Shown: one piece after another, positions 1 to 6,969 of the stretch
Layout: each line of letters begins with the position of its first letter
How positions within the stretch are numbered: the stretch's first letter is position 1
From: CAZEVY01 sp964515555
GTDB lineage: Bacteria > Acidobacteriota > Terriglobia > Bryobacterales > Bryobacteraceae
NCBI GenBank assembly: GCA_964515555.1
Contig: CAZEVY010000001.1
Span: forward strand, 161,738-225,737
Reading direction: 5' to 3'
DNA length: 64,000 nt
Notes under the pieces: model-generated
Database searches by the model: none
What the model was told of the DNA's origin: nothing
Seen by the model: the letters and a program-made list of their open reading frames with translations, nothing else
Translations under genes and position numbers: made by a program

Positions 1-588
1 GAGTTCCTCGCCTCGCGCCTGCTCCGGCGACATGTAGGCCAGCGTGCCGAGAATGACTCCCGCCTCGGTGCGCGGATTGGCGCCGGTGACGGTGGCCCCG
101 GCGGCGCTGGCGAAAGTCTCGGTGAGCTTGGCGAGTCCGAAGTCGAGAATCTTGACGTGGCCCTGGCCGGAGACCATGACGTTGGCGGGCTTGAGGTCGC
201 GATGGATGATCCCGGCGCTGTGCGCGGCCTCCAGACCCGCGGCGATCTGCGCGGCGAGGCGCACGGCGTCCTTGACCTTCACACCTCCGGGCGTGATTAC
301 CTGGTCGAGCGGGCGCCCGGCGACCAGCTCCATGGCGATGTAGTCGACACCCGAGTCCTCGTCGATGTCGTGAATGACGATGATGTTCGGATGGTTCAAC
401 GCCGAGGCGGCGCGGGCCTCCTGGGCGAAGCGGCGCTTGCGGTCGGGGTCGGCAACGCGGTCTGCGGGGAGCACCTTGAGGGCGACGAAGCGCTCCAGGT
501 GCGTGTCGCGGGCCTTGTAGACGACGCCCATGCCGCCGGCCCCGAGCTTGTCGACCACCTCGTAGTGGCCGAGCGTGCGGCCAAGCAT
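1..588 (-). CDS. Serine/threonine protein kinase (Pkn/STPK family), partial
   Basis: Hanks-type kinase that would phosphorylate Ser/Thr on target proteins. The window edge cuts the gene, leaving the first 196 residues. The glycine loop GAGGMG is at about 16-21, the ATP-binding Lys (VALKVLP) at about 38, the catalytic loop HRDLKPAN with Asp131, DFG with Asp149, and the activation-segment motif AYMSPEQ at about 185-190. Every catalytic residue that can be seen is present, so the visible part looks active. The N-terminus begins directly with the kinase fold, as in acidobacterial kinases that carry a membrane segment and TPR or WD repeats behind it; that tail is outside the window. It is divergent from cysH. 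The ATG at 586-588 was chosen because the domain begins at once. Family assignment is firm; the substrate is unknown. Confidence 0.93.
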   Translation of the reverse strand, partial: MLGRTLGHYEVVDKLGAGGMGVVYKARDTHLERFVALKVLPADRVADPDRKRRFAQEARAASALNHPNIIVIHDIDEDSGVDYIAMELVAGRPLDQVITPGGVKVKDAVRLAAQIAAGLEAAHSAGIIHRDLKPANVMVSGQGHVKILDFGLAKLTETFASAAGATVTGANPRTEAGVILGTLAYMSPEQARGEEL

Positions 589-607
589 GAGGTTATGTTA
601 CGCGGGC

Positions 608-636
608 TTGACCACCAAGGCAATCTATAGTATTCT
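608..636 (+). promoter_or_regulatory. Predicted sigma-70-type promoter for cysH
   Basis: A TTGACC -35 element at 608-613 is followed, after exactly 17 bp, by TATTCT at 631-636. Transcription would begin near 643, only about 11 nt before the cysH ATG at 654, leaving a very short leader that holds the purine-rich stretch before the start. The site lies in the 65-bp gap between the divergent kinase and cysH. This is a pattern match only. Confidence 0.45.
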
Positions 637-653
637 GATGGGGAATAGGGTTT

Positions 654-1448
654 ATGGCGGCCCGGCACCATCTCGAACAGCTCCCTGCCGAACAGCTCCT
701 TCGCTGGGCCGCTTCGACATTCGGACCTACGCTCGCCATCACCACCAGCTTTCAGGACGAAGGCATGGTGATCGTCGACATGGCGGCCAAGATCGATCCC
801 ACGATCCGCGTCATCACGGTCGACACCGGCAGGCTGCCGGAGGAGACCTACGGGATGATCGACCGCGTGCGCGCGCGCTACGGCATCGCGGTGGAGACGG
901 TGCTGCCGGAAGCCGCGGAAGTGGAGGAGATGACGCGGCGGCACGGCACGAATCTCTTCTACAACGACCCGTCGATGCGGCTGCTGTGCTGCCAGATCCG
1001 CAAGGTGCGTCCGCTCGATCGCAAGCTGAAGGAGTTCAACGCCTGGGTGGTGGGACTGCGGCGCGGGCAGTCGGAGTCGCGCGCGGCGCTGCGAAAAGTG
1101 GAGGACGCCGATGGGCGGCTGAAGATCAGCCCGCTGGCGGACTGGACGCGCGATCAGGTGCGCGAGTACCTGGCGGCCAACGGCGTTCCGCGGCATCCGC
1201 TTTACGAGCGCGGATACACGAGCATCGGCTGCGCGCCCTGCACGCGCGCGACGGAAGCGGGCGAAGGCGAGCGCGCGGGGCGCTGGTGGTGGGAGACCGG
1301 TCAGCCCAAGGAGTGCGGGATCCACTACACCGCCGAAGGACGGCTTCGCCGCCGCGTCGACGTGCTGCTGGAGGAGATTCTCGAACCGCGCCCGATGGCG
1401 CCTCTGGCGGCGGCTCCGCTGGCCGAGTCGGCGATCGCCGGGGATTGA
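654..1448 (+). CDS. cysH: Assimilatory adenylyl-sulfate/phosphoadenylyl-sulfate reductase
   Basis: 264-residue reductase of the CysH family. It reduces APS (or PAPS) to sulfite with thioredoxin-type electrons in cytoplasmic sulfate assimilation. The N-terminal PP-loop-like region reads TTSFQDEGMV, and the VDTGRLPEETY segment follows. Paired cysteines CC at about 111-112 and CxxC (CAPC) at about 193-196 are the ligands of a 4Fe-4S cluster; this arrangement is known from cluster-bearing APS-preferring reductases. The ECGIH motif near the C-terminus carries the catalytic cysteine. The CC/CxxC pair makes APS the likelier substrate. The ATG at 654 has a purine-rich stretch just upstream. No other sulfur-assimilation gene is nearby. 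The 3' end overlaps, antisense, the readthrough tail of the RES pseudogene. Confidence 0.92.
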   Translation: MAARHHLEQLPAEQLLRWAASTFGPTLAITTSFQDEGMVIVDMAAKIDPTIRVITVDTGRLPEETYGMIDRVRARYGIAVETVLPEAAEVEEMTRRHGTNLFYNDPSMRLLCCQIRKVRPLDRKLKEFNAWVVGLRRGQSESRAALRKVEDADGRLKISPLADWTRDQVREYLAANGVPRHPLYERGYTSIGCAPCTRATEAGEGERAGRWWWETGQPKECGIHYTAEGRLRRRVDVLLEEILEPRPMAPLAAAPLAESAIAGD

Positions 1449-1939
1449 GTCAACGCGGTGTCTAACAGTCGCGGATCGAACCGGAATACCTTTGGAGCCG
1501 ACCACTGGAGCCATTTGAACTGCTCGTGATTCGGGTTCAACAGGTAGTTCCACTCAGCCAAGACTACAATTGACGGAACGGCCTGAACCGGCGGTGGTTG
1601 GAACCGCGCCGGGACAAGAAAGTCCCGAGCCAGGAAACTGTCACCGAATTCGCGAGAAAGCACATCGGACTCGACGATCGCCTGCGCGCGACGTGGTTCA
1701 TAGTCAGCGGGCGGCCATGCTGAGATCAGTTCTGCGGGAACGCTGACAACGCAATAGCTGAAGTCCGGAACGGCATAGACATCGCGGATATGCACAAGGA
1801 TTTCCAGACAGGCAAGCGTCAAGCTCGAAGAGGCTTACAGCATCTCGGCCCCGGCGCTGTTCCATCGGCCACCATGTCGCTTCGAACCGGTGGCATCCCA
1901 GGGAGTGAATCTCGCCTGAAACAAACGGTAGATGTCCAC
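1325..1939 (-). pseudogene. RES-domain toxin interrupted by an in-frame stop
   Basis: Reading from GTG at 1937-1939 the frame gives VDIYRLFQ, then GGRWNSAG, then a TAA at 1835-1837 (codon 35), and continues in the same frame as ASSSLTLACLEILVH through to FRFDPRLL. These are the landmarks of RES toxins (NAD+-degrading toxins such as MbcT and ParT): the YR pair, the RWN..G motif and the helix ending in Glu-x-LVH. The stop falls where family members have a conserved Tyr (usual pattern LY followed by a small/Ser-rich turn), so one base change from TAT or TAC explains it. Past the domain the frame runs about 40 residues into the antisense of cysH before stopping, so the natural end may also be lost. 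It follows the antitoxin with 1 nt between them. A sequencing error in a single base is the main alternative. Confidence 0.8.
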
Positions 1940-1940
1940 G

Positions 1941-2147
1941 TCAGCTGTAGACGACGTACTCAATACGTCCGAGTAAGGCCTCGACTTCCTGTCTTTGCGG
2001 GTCCTGAGTGAGAACTTCCTCGGGTGTCCGTTCGCCAAGCTGACGCAAACGCGTGGATAGCCAGCGGGCGGCCTTTTCCTCGGAACCAAACACCTGGACG
2101 GCGTGAGTCCAGATGGCAGGTGCGATCTGGGCTATGGACAGACTCAT
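1941..2147 (-). CDS. Xre/MbcA/ParS-type antitoxin (DUF2384)
   Basis: Short protein of 68 residues from ATG 2145-2147, or 90 residues from ATG 2211-2213. It is almost entirely the toxin-binding MbcA/ParS/Xre C-terminal domain: AVQVFGSEEKAARWL, then the LGERTPEEVL turn, then EVEALLGRIEYVVYS at the end. The family partners RES toxins, blocking the NAD-binding pocket with its C-terminus. It precedes the RES gene by 1 nt, the usual antitoxin-first order. No helix-turn-helix is visible in front of the domain, so autoregulation by this protein is uncertain. The shorter start is preferred because the extra residues do not look like the family; a TATAGT element just upstream of 2147 would make that start nearly leaderless. 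Confidence 0.8.
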   Translation of the reverse strand: MSLSIAQIAPAIWTHAVQVFGSEEKAARWLSTRLRQLGERTPEEVLTQDPQRQEVEALLGRIEYVVYS

Positions 2148-2213
2148 TGCTTTAACTATAGGACAGAAGCGCGACGAAGGGTACACTGACAGTATGGCAT
2201 CGAGTGCACCCAC

Positions 2214-2858
2214 TCACTTCACCGCCAGCCAGGCGAGGAACAACCCGTCGGGCTCCACATCCTCCCAGTAGGCGATTTCGCGACTCGACACCCCGCGGCA
2301 ATGGCGCGACAGCATCGTCTCCATTTCGCGGCGACCGAACCAGCGCTCCCATTCCGGCGTCGCCAGGCGGCCCCACTGCTCCACGTTCTTGTCGATCACG
2401 GCGATCCGCCCGCCGGGACGCACCACCCGGCACAGCTCCCCCACCGCGCGCTCGATCTCGACGGCGTGCTCCAGCGATTCCGTCGCATACACGCCGTTGA
2501 AGGCGCCGTCGGCGAACGGCAGATCGGTGAGCGACGCCTGACAGACCCGCACCGGCGGCGGGACATGCGCCAGCATCGCGCGCGAGATGTCGATTCCCCA
2601 CACCTCGGCGTCCGGCGACTCGCCGGCGACGATGCGCGCGAAGCGTCCCTTGCCGCAGCCGGCGTCCAGAATGCGCCCCCGGCGCGCGTCCGCCAGATGA
2701 TCGAGCACAAGCCGCACGTGGTAGATGCGCGGATCGATGGTCGAGGGGAAATGCTCCTCGTCGCCGGCGGCCTCCTCGAAGCTGGCGCGGATGCGGGCGC
2801 GCAGATCGGCGGTCAGCTTCGGCTCGGGTCGGCCGCGGCGGCCCAGGCGCCATCGCAC
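2214..2858 (-). CDS. Class I SAM-dependent methyltransferase
   Basis: 214-residue Rossmann-fold methyltransferase. Motif I (ILDAGCGKGRFA) is at about residues 63-74, the acidic ribose-binding end of strand 2 reads VWGIDIS, and motif IV/post-motif regions read YATESLEHA and VVRPGGRIAVIDKN. The fold resembles the UbiE/Methyltransf_11 type acting on small molecules or lipids; the substrate cannot be read from sequence. It begins 4 nt after the stop of the PPi-PFK gene and is probably cotranscribed with it. There is no membrane segment, so it should be cytoplasmic. Confidence 0.88.
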   Translation of the reverse strand: MRWRLGRRGRPEPKLTADLRARIRASFEEAAGDEEHFPSTIDPRIYHVRLVLDHLADARRGRILDAGCGKGRFARIVAGESPDAEVWGIDISRAMLAHVPPPVRVCQASLTDLPFADGAFNGVYATESLEHAVEIERAVGELCRVVRPGGRIAVIDKNVEQWGRLATPEWERWFGRREMETMLSRHCRGVSSREIAYWEDVEPDGLFLAWLAVK

Positions 2859-2862
2859 GCCG

Positions 2863-4065
2863 TCAGGCCCGCGTCAGGAAGATGGGCACGCCCACCTTGT
2901 TGGCGTAGTTGGGACGATAGCGCTCGGTGTTGTACATGGTTTCGACGTCCACCTGGCGCGGGCCGAGCTTGGGGTCGGGAATCGGCGAAAGCTCGTAGCA
3001 GCCGTTGACGATCGCCGTCATCACGCCGCTGCGGTTCTGGAGAATGCAGTCGAGCGCCATGTTGCCGAAGGTGGAGGCCACCATCTTGTCGACGAAGTCG
3101 GCTTCGCCGCTGCGGAGATCGTAGGTCAGATCGCTGACGATGGTCTCTTCCATGCAGCCGCGTTGTTTCATCTCGTTGTCGAAGGCCTCGCCGACGCTCA
3201 TCTTCTTCTGATGCCCGTAGGCGTCCACGGGCCCGTACGACTGCACCTCGTATCCCTTCCAGCGCGCGCCCTCCGAGAGGATCACCAGGCTGTAGTTGCT
3301 GACGTTCTTGCGCTTGTCGGTTAGCACCAGGTCGACCATCTTGTCGAAATCGAATTCGTATTCGGGGATGGCGCAGCGCGTCGATGTGACGTAGGCGGTG
3401 TAAAGCGCCGTGTAGCCGGCGTCGCGCCCGAAGACGCGGAAGATGCCGATACGCTCGTGCGAGCCGACCGTGCTGCGCTGCCGGTTCACGGCGTCCATGG
3501 CGCGCGTGATGGCGGTCGAGAAGCCGATGCAGTATTCGGTGTGGCGGACGTCGTTGTCCATGGTCTTGGGAATGGCGACGATGTGGAAGCCGGCCTCGCT
3601 GTGCAGATGGGCGGCATAGCTCAGCGTGTCGTCGCCGCCGATGGCGATCAGAAAGTCGATGTCGAGCGACGAGAGGTTCTTGGTGACCTGCTTCGTGACG
3701 TCCCAGTTGGTGACGGTGTCGCCTTCCTGGTTGACGGAGGTCTTCGACGGGAAGCCGGCCGCGTCCAGGTGAGACGGCAGCTTCTTCATCTTCAGGGGAT
3801 TGGTGCGGCTGGTGTGGAGCATGGTGCCGCCGGTGCGGTCGATGGTGCGCGTCTTCTCTCGCGTGAGCTGGATGGTGTAGCGGTCCCGGCTGCCGGGGTC
3901 GTCGAGGTTGAGGTGGGTGAGTCCCTCCCACCCGCGGCGGATGCCGACCACCTGGAATCCCAGCTCCTCGCCGCGATACACCACTCCCTTGATGACCGAG
4001 TTGAGGCCGGGGACATCGCCGCCGCCCGTGAGAATTCCGATGCGTCGTGTGGGCATAGAACTCAC
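2863..4065 (-). CDS. pfp: Pyrophosphate-dependent 6-phosphofructokinase
   Basis: 400-residue phosphofructokinase. It interconverts fructose 6-phosphate and fructose 1,6-bisphosphate, and the motifs point to PPi rather than ATP as phosphoryl donor. GGDDT at 143-147 has Asp where ATP enzymes have Gly in GGDGS, and PKTMDND at 166-172 has the Lys of PPi enzymes where ATP enzymes have the PGTIDND form. The phosphate-binding GGGDVPG loop is at 14-20. The length fits the roughly 400-residue PPi-PFK groups rather than the 320-residue bacterial ATP-PFKs. The reaction is reversible, so it can serve glycolysis and gluconeogenesis. A second ATG at 4054-4056 starts MPTRRIG and is equally possible. PPDK, another PPi/Pi-linked enzyme, lies elsewhere in the window. 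Confidence 0.9.
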   Translation of the reverse strand: MSSMPTRRIGILTGGGDVPGLNSVIKGVVYRGEELGFQVVGIRRGWEGLTHLNLDDPGSRDRYTIQLTREKTRTIDRTGGTMLHTSRTNPLKMKKLPSHLDAAGFPSKTSVNQEGDTVTNWDVTKQVTKNLSSLDIDFLIAIGGDDTLSYAAHLHSEAGFHIVAIPKTMDNDVRHTEYCIGFSTAITRAMDAVNRQRSTVGSHERIGIFRVFGRDAGYTALYTAYVTSTRCAIPEYEFDFDKMVDLVLTDKRKNVSNYSLVILSEGARWKGYEVQSYGPVDAYGHQKKMSVGEAFDNEMKQRGCMEETIVSDLTYDLRSGEADFVDKMVASTFGNMALDCILQNRSGVMTAIVNGCYELSPIPDPKLGPRQVDVETMYNTERYRPNYANKVGVPIFLTRA

Positions 4066-4072
4066 ATTGTCG

Positions 4073-4127
4073 CAGGTGTTCGAAGGTGTCAGGTGTAAGG
4101 TGTCAGGTGACAGGTGACAGGTGTCAC
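4073..4127. repeat. Short tandem repeat, AGGTGTC/AGGTGAC units
   Basis: About 55 bp made of imperfect 7-9 bp units related to AGGTGTC and AGGTGAC, some separated by AA or TA. It lies just upstream of the PPi-PFK start and reaches the last codons of the OsmC gene. It may be a slippage-prone tract or part of a dispersed intergenic repeat family. Confidence 0.75.
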
Positions 4128-4564
4128 TCCAGGCCGGCGACGGTCACCTCGATCGGGATTCCCTGCCGCACGCTGGCCGTGATGGTGCAGAAATCCTCGA
4201 ACATCGCCGCGGCGGCTCGGGCCTTTTCCGCGTCGCCGGCGGAGAGCTTGGGGTCGAGCCTCACCTTCATCGCGCCGATGCGGAAGCGGCGGCGCTCGTT
4301 GCGGATCACCTCGACGGTCACCTCGGCGTGCAGGCCGGAGACGTCGAGACCGTTCTTCTTCGCGGCGAACAGGAAGCTCGCGCTCAGGCAGTCGCCGATG
4401 GCGGCCGCGAGGATGCGTCCGGCGCTGGGGGCGGTGTCTGCGCCGAGCGGTGGCGGCTCGTCCATGGCGAGCTCGCCGTACTGCGGCTTGTCGAATTGCG
4501 CGCGGAACCGGTAGCTCTCCACCTGGTCGACCGCGATCGAGTATTGGCTGACGATTTCACTCAT
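4124..4564 (-). CDS. OsmC/Ohr family protein
   Basis: 146-residue OsmC-fold protein; the family reduces organic hydroperoxides through two cysteines. Cys59 lies in AAAIGDCLSASFLF and Cys126 in FEDFCTITASVRQG, the two helical positions expected for the peroxidatic and resolving cysteines, so a redox role is plausible. The N-terminal part (about residues 5-50) forms the beta-strand half of the dimer swap. Which hydroperoxide it uses, or whether it belongs to the YhfA-like branch, cannot be told. ATG at 4562-4564 was chosen; another ATG three codons upstream (4571-4573) also works. It is divergent from the amidohydrolase with about 50 bp between them. Confidence 0.85.
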   Translation of the reverse strand: MSEIVSQYSIAVDQVESYRFRAQFDKPQYGELAMDEPPPLGADTAPSAGRILAAAIGDCLSASFLFAAKKNGLDVSGLHAEVTVEVIRNERRRFRIGAMKVRLDPKLSAGDAEKARAAAAMFEDFCTITASVRQGIPIEVTVAGLE

Positions 4565-4613
4565 CCGCACCATTCTCGCGCAACGCGCGCCCCGCACGGT
4601 ATCCTGTTCGGCA

Positions 4614-5498
4614 GTGGCGATCACACGGCGCGCATTCCTCGCGGCTTCCGCCGGCGCGGCGCTTGCGCCCGCGGCCGAGACCGTCATCGACATCCACCAG
4701 CACACCCACTACTCCGGGCGGCCCGACGACGTGCTGGTCGCCCATCAGCGGGCCATGGGCGTCACCAGGACCGTGCTGCTTCCGGCGGGGTCGCGATTCG
4801 GACTCGCGGCCGACGCCTGGGGCAACGATTCGGTGGTCGAACTGGCGCGGCAGTATCCCGGCGAGTTCGCGTTCTTCGCCAACGAGCTGCCTGACATCCC
4901 CGAGACCCGCGCGGTTCTGGAGAAATACCTCAAGCTGGGAGCCATCGGCATCGGCGAGCAGAAGTACCCGGTCGACTGCGATTCGCCCGCCATGGACCTG
5001 ATCGCCTCGATCGCCGCCGACTACGGAGTCCCCGTGTTAATGCACTTCGAGCACGGCATGTACAACCGTAGCTTCGAGCGCTTCCACACCATGCTGGCGA
5101 AGCACCCCAAGGTGAACTTCATCGGCCACGCGCAGACCTGGTGGGGCAACATCGACCGCGACCACGACCAGACGATCCTGTATCCGCCGACGCGGGTGAC
5201 TCCGGGCGGCTTCACCGACCGCTACCTGAGCGACTATCCGAATATGTTCGGCGACCTTTCGGCGGGGTCGGGGCTGAACTCGCTGCTGCGGGACGAGGAG
5301 CACGCGCGCGCCTTCCTCAAGCGCCACCAGGACAAGCTGATCTACGGCAGCGACTGCAACGATCGCGCCGGCACGGGCGAAGCCTGCCAGGGGTCGAGGA
5401 CGCTGGCCGCAATCCGCGCGCTCGCGGAGCCTGCGGTCGCGGGGAAGATTCTCTCGGGCAACGCGCGGCGGATCATGCGGCTTGACCCGGCGGTGTAA
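4614..5498 (+). CDS. Tat-exported amidohydrolase (Amidohydrolase_2-like)
   Basis: 294-residue TIM-barrel metal hydrolase. The first 21 residues are a twin-arginine signal (TRRAFLAASAGAALAPA), so it should fold in the cytoplasm and act in the periplasm. The metal-binding HxH is at His28/His30 (IDIHQHTH). Further candidate ligands are His in LMHFEHG and FIGHAQ, and Asp in IYGSDCND near residue 244, as in the amidohydrolase-2 (decarboxylase/lactonase) group. The gene begins with GTG. It opens a co-directional run with a Gfo/Idh/MocA oxidoreductase and a CE15 esterase, which suggests a sugar-acid lactone or related substrate; that is inference from context. Confidence 0.85.
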   Translation: MAITRRAFLAASAGAALAPAAETVIDIHQHTHYSGRPDDVLVAHQRAMGVTRTVLLPAGSRFGLAADAWGNDSVVELARQYPGEFAFFANELPDIPETRAVLEKYLKLGAIGIGEQKYPVDCDSPAMDLIASIAADYGVPVLMHFEHGMYNRSFERFHTMLAKHPKVNFIGHAQTWWGNIDRDHDQTILYPPTRVTPGGFTDRYLSDYPNMFGDLSAGSGLNSLLRDEEHARAFLKRHQDKLIYGSDCNDRAGTGEACQGSRTLAAIRALAEPAVAGKILSGNARRIMRLDPAV

Positions 5499-5549
5499 GC
5501 CGCGGCGAACCGGCCCGCTCGTGGTACCTTGTCTCCAAAGGAGACCGCC

Positions 5550-6968
5550 GTGAAGCCAGACAACCCCCGATCCACCCGCCGGGATTTCATCGTGCGCGAC
5601 ACCGGCTTCGCCGCCGCCACCGCCACACTCGCCGCCGCCGCGCCCGCCAACACGCCCGCCAAGGCCGGCCGCGTGATCGGCGCCAACGACCGCATCAATA
5701 TCGCCTTCATCGGCTGCGGCATGCAGTTCCAGACGCTGGTGAACGTCTTCAAGCGGCGCAAGCAGGAGAAGAACGACGTCAATCTGGCCGCCGTCTGCGA
5801 CGTATGGGAGCCGCGCGTCCTCGACGGTCAAAAGCAGGCCGGCGCCGAGAAGACCTATCGCGACTACCGCGAAGTCTTCGCGCGCGCCGACATCGACGGC
5901 GTCGTGCTGGCGGTGCCCGACCACTGGCATCACCCCATGGCGACCCAGGCGATGCTGGCCGGCAAGGACGTGTATCTCGAAAAGCCCATGACGCGCACGC
6001 TCGACGAGGCCACCAAGGTGCACGAAATGGTCGGCAAGACCGGGCGCATCCTGCAACTCGGCGGATCGGGTCCGGCGACGCGGCTCTACTGGAAGGTCAA
6101 CGACTACGTGAAGGCCGGCAAGATGGGCAAGGTCGTCTGGGGTCTCATCAGCTACAACCGGAACACGCGCGAAGGCATGTGGGACTACCCAATCCCCGGG
6201 ACCGGCAGCGACTCCTGGCCCGACGCCAAGTACAACGACGAGAACCTCGACTGGAAGATGTGGCTCGGCAACTCGCCCAAACGCAAGTTCAGCGCCGAGC
6301 GCTACTTCCGGTGGCGCAAGTTCTGGGACTACTCGACGGGCAATGCCGGCGATCTCCTGTATCACCGCCTCGGCATGATGAGCACCATGATCGGCTTCGA
6401 CTTCCCGTCGCGCGCGGTGGGCGTGGGCGGCGTCTACGTGCAGAAGAATCGCGAGGTGCCCGACACCTACATGACGATGATCGAGTATCCAGGCGATTAT
6501 TCGATCAACATGGTCTCCTGCATGGCGAACCAGACGTCGACTCCGGTGACCGTGTACGGCAACTGGGGGACGCTGCAAGTGCTCGACAACGCACCGGCGT
6601 CGATGGACGCCATGGGCGATCAGCGCCGCGCGCCGTCCTCGGCACAGCCCCAGGGGCGCGGGCGTCAGGTGGCGGTCATTCGCGCCGAGCGGCAGTTCCA
6701 GAAGGAATTCCGCGAGGCCAACGGCGGCAAGGACGAGGTCGTGATCGAGGGCGAGGCCGGGCCGAGCCTGGGCGACAACTGGCTCGACTGTATGCGCACG
6801 CGCGAGGCGCCGGTCTACAACTCGCTGCGCGGATACCAGGTGATGGTGGCGATCTCGCTGGGCGTCGAGTCGTACCTGAAGGGTCGCGTCATGGCGTTCG
6901 ACGCGTCGCGGCACGCGATGCACGCGGCGCCGGCGCCGCACAAGATGTACCTGCCGGCCGAGGCCTAG
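5550..6968 (+). CDS. Tat-exported Gfo/Idh/MocA family oxidoreductase
   Basis: About 472-residue NAD(P)-dependent sugar dehydrogenase-like protein. After a twin-arginine signal (STRRDFIVRDTGF) comes a Rossmann domain (INIAFIGCGMQ) and the family's LEKPMTRTL motif with the catalytic Lys of EKP. The C-terminal alpha/beta domain includes the NAGDLLYHRL helix, with the His position used by many members. Such exported Gfo/Idh/MocA proteins are abundant in Planctomycetes, Acidobacteria and Bacteroidetes; the cofactor is probably tightly bound, but the substrate is unknown. GTG at 5550 was chosen over the in-frame ATG at 5529 because a strong AAAGGAG lies at about 5537-5543. The CE15-SGNH gene follows with a single base between them. 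Confidence 0.9.
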   Translation: MKPDNPRSTRRDFIVRDTGFAAATATLAAAAPANTPAKAGRVIGANDRINIAFIGCGMQFQTLVNVFKRRKQEKNDVNLAAVCDVWEPRVLDGQKQAGAEKTYRDYREVFARADIDGVVLAVPDHWHHPMATQAMLAGKDVYLEKPMTRTLDEATKVHEMVGKTGRILQLGGSGPATRLYWKVNDYVKAGKMGKVVWGLISYNRNTREGMWDYPIPGTGSDSWPDAKYNDENLDWKMWLGNSPKRKFSAERYFRWRKFWDYSTGNAGDLLYHRLGMMSTMIGFDFPSRAVGVGGVYVQKNREVPDTYMTMIEYPGDYSINMVSCMANQTSTPVTVYGNWGTLQVLDNAPASMDAMGDQRRAPSSAQPQGRGRQVAVIRAERQFQKEFREANGGKDEVVIEGEAGPSLGDNWLDCMRTREAPVYNSLRGYQVMVAISLGVESYLKGRVMAFDASRHAMHAAPAPHKMYLPAEA

Positions 6969-6969
6969 C

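Noticed and set aside
396..1553. Long minus-strand frame opposite cysH
   Set aside because: Composition is Arg/His-rich with no recognisable domain; it is the shadow of cysH and of the kinase, typical in GC-rich DNA.
4073..4127. CRISPR-like array
   Set aside because: Units are 7-9 bp with essentially no spacers; it is a simple tandem repeat.
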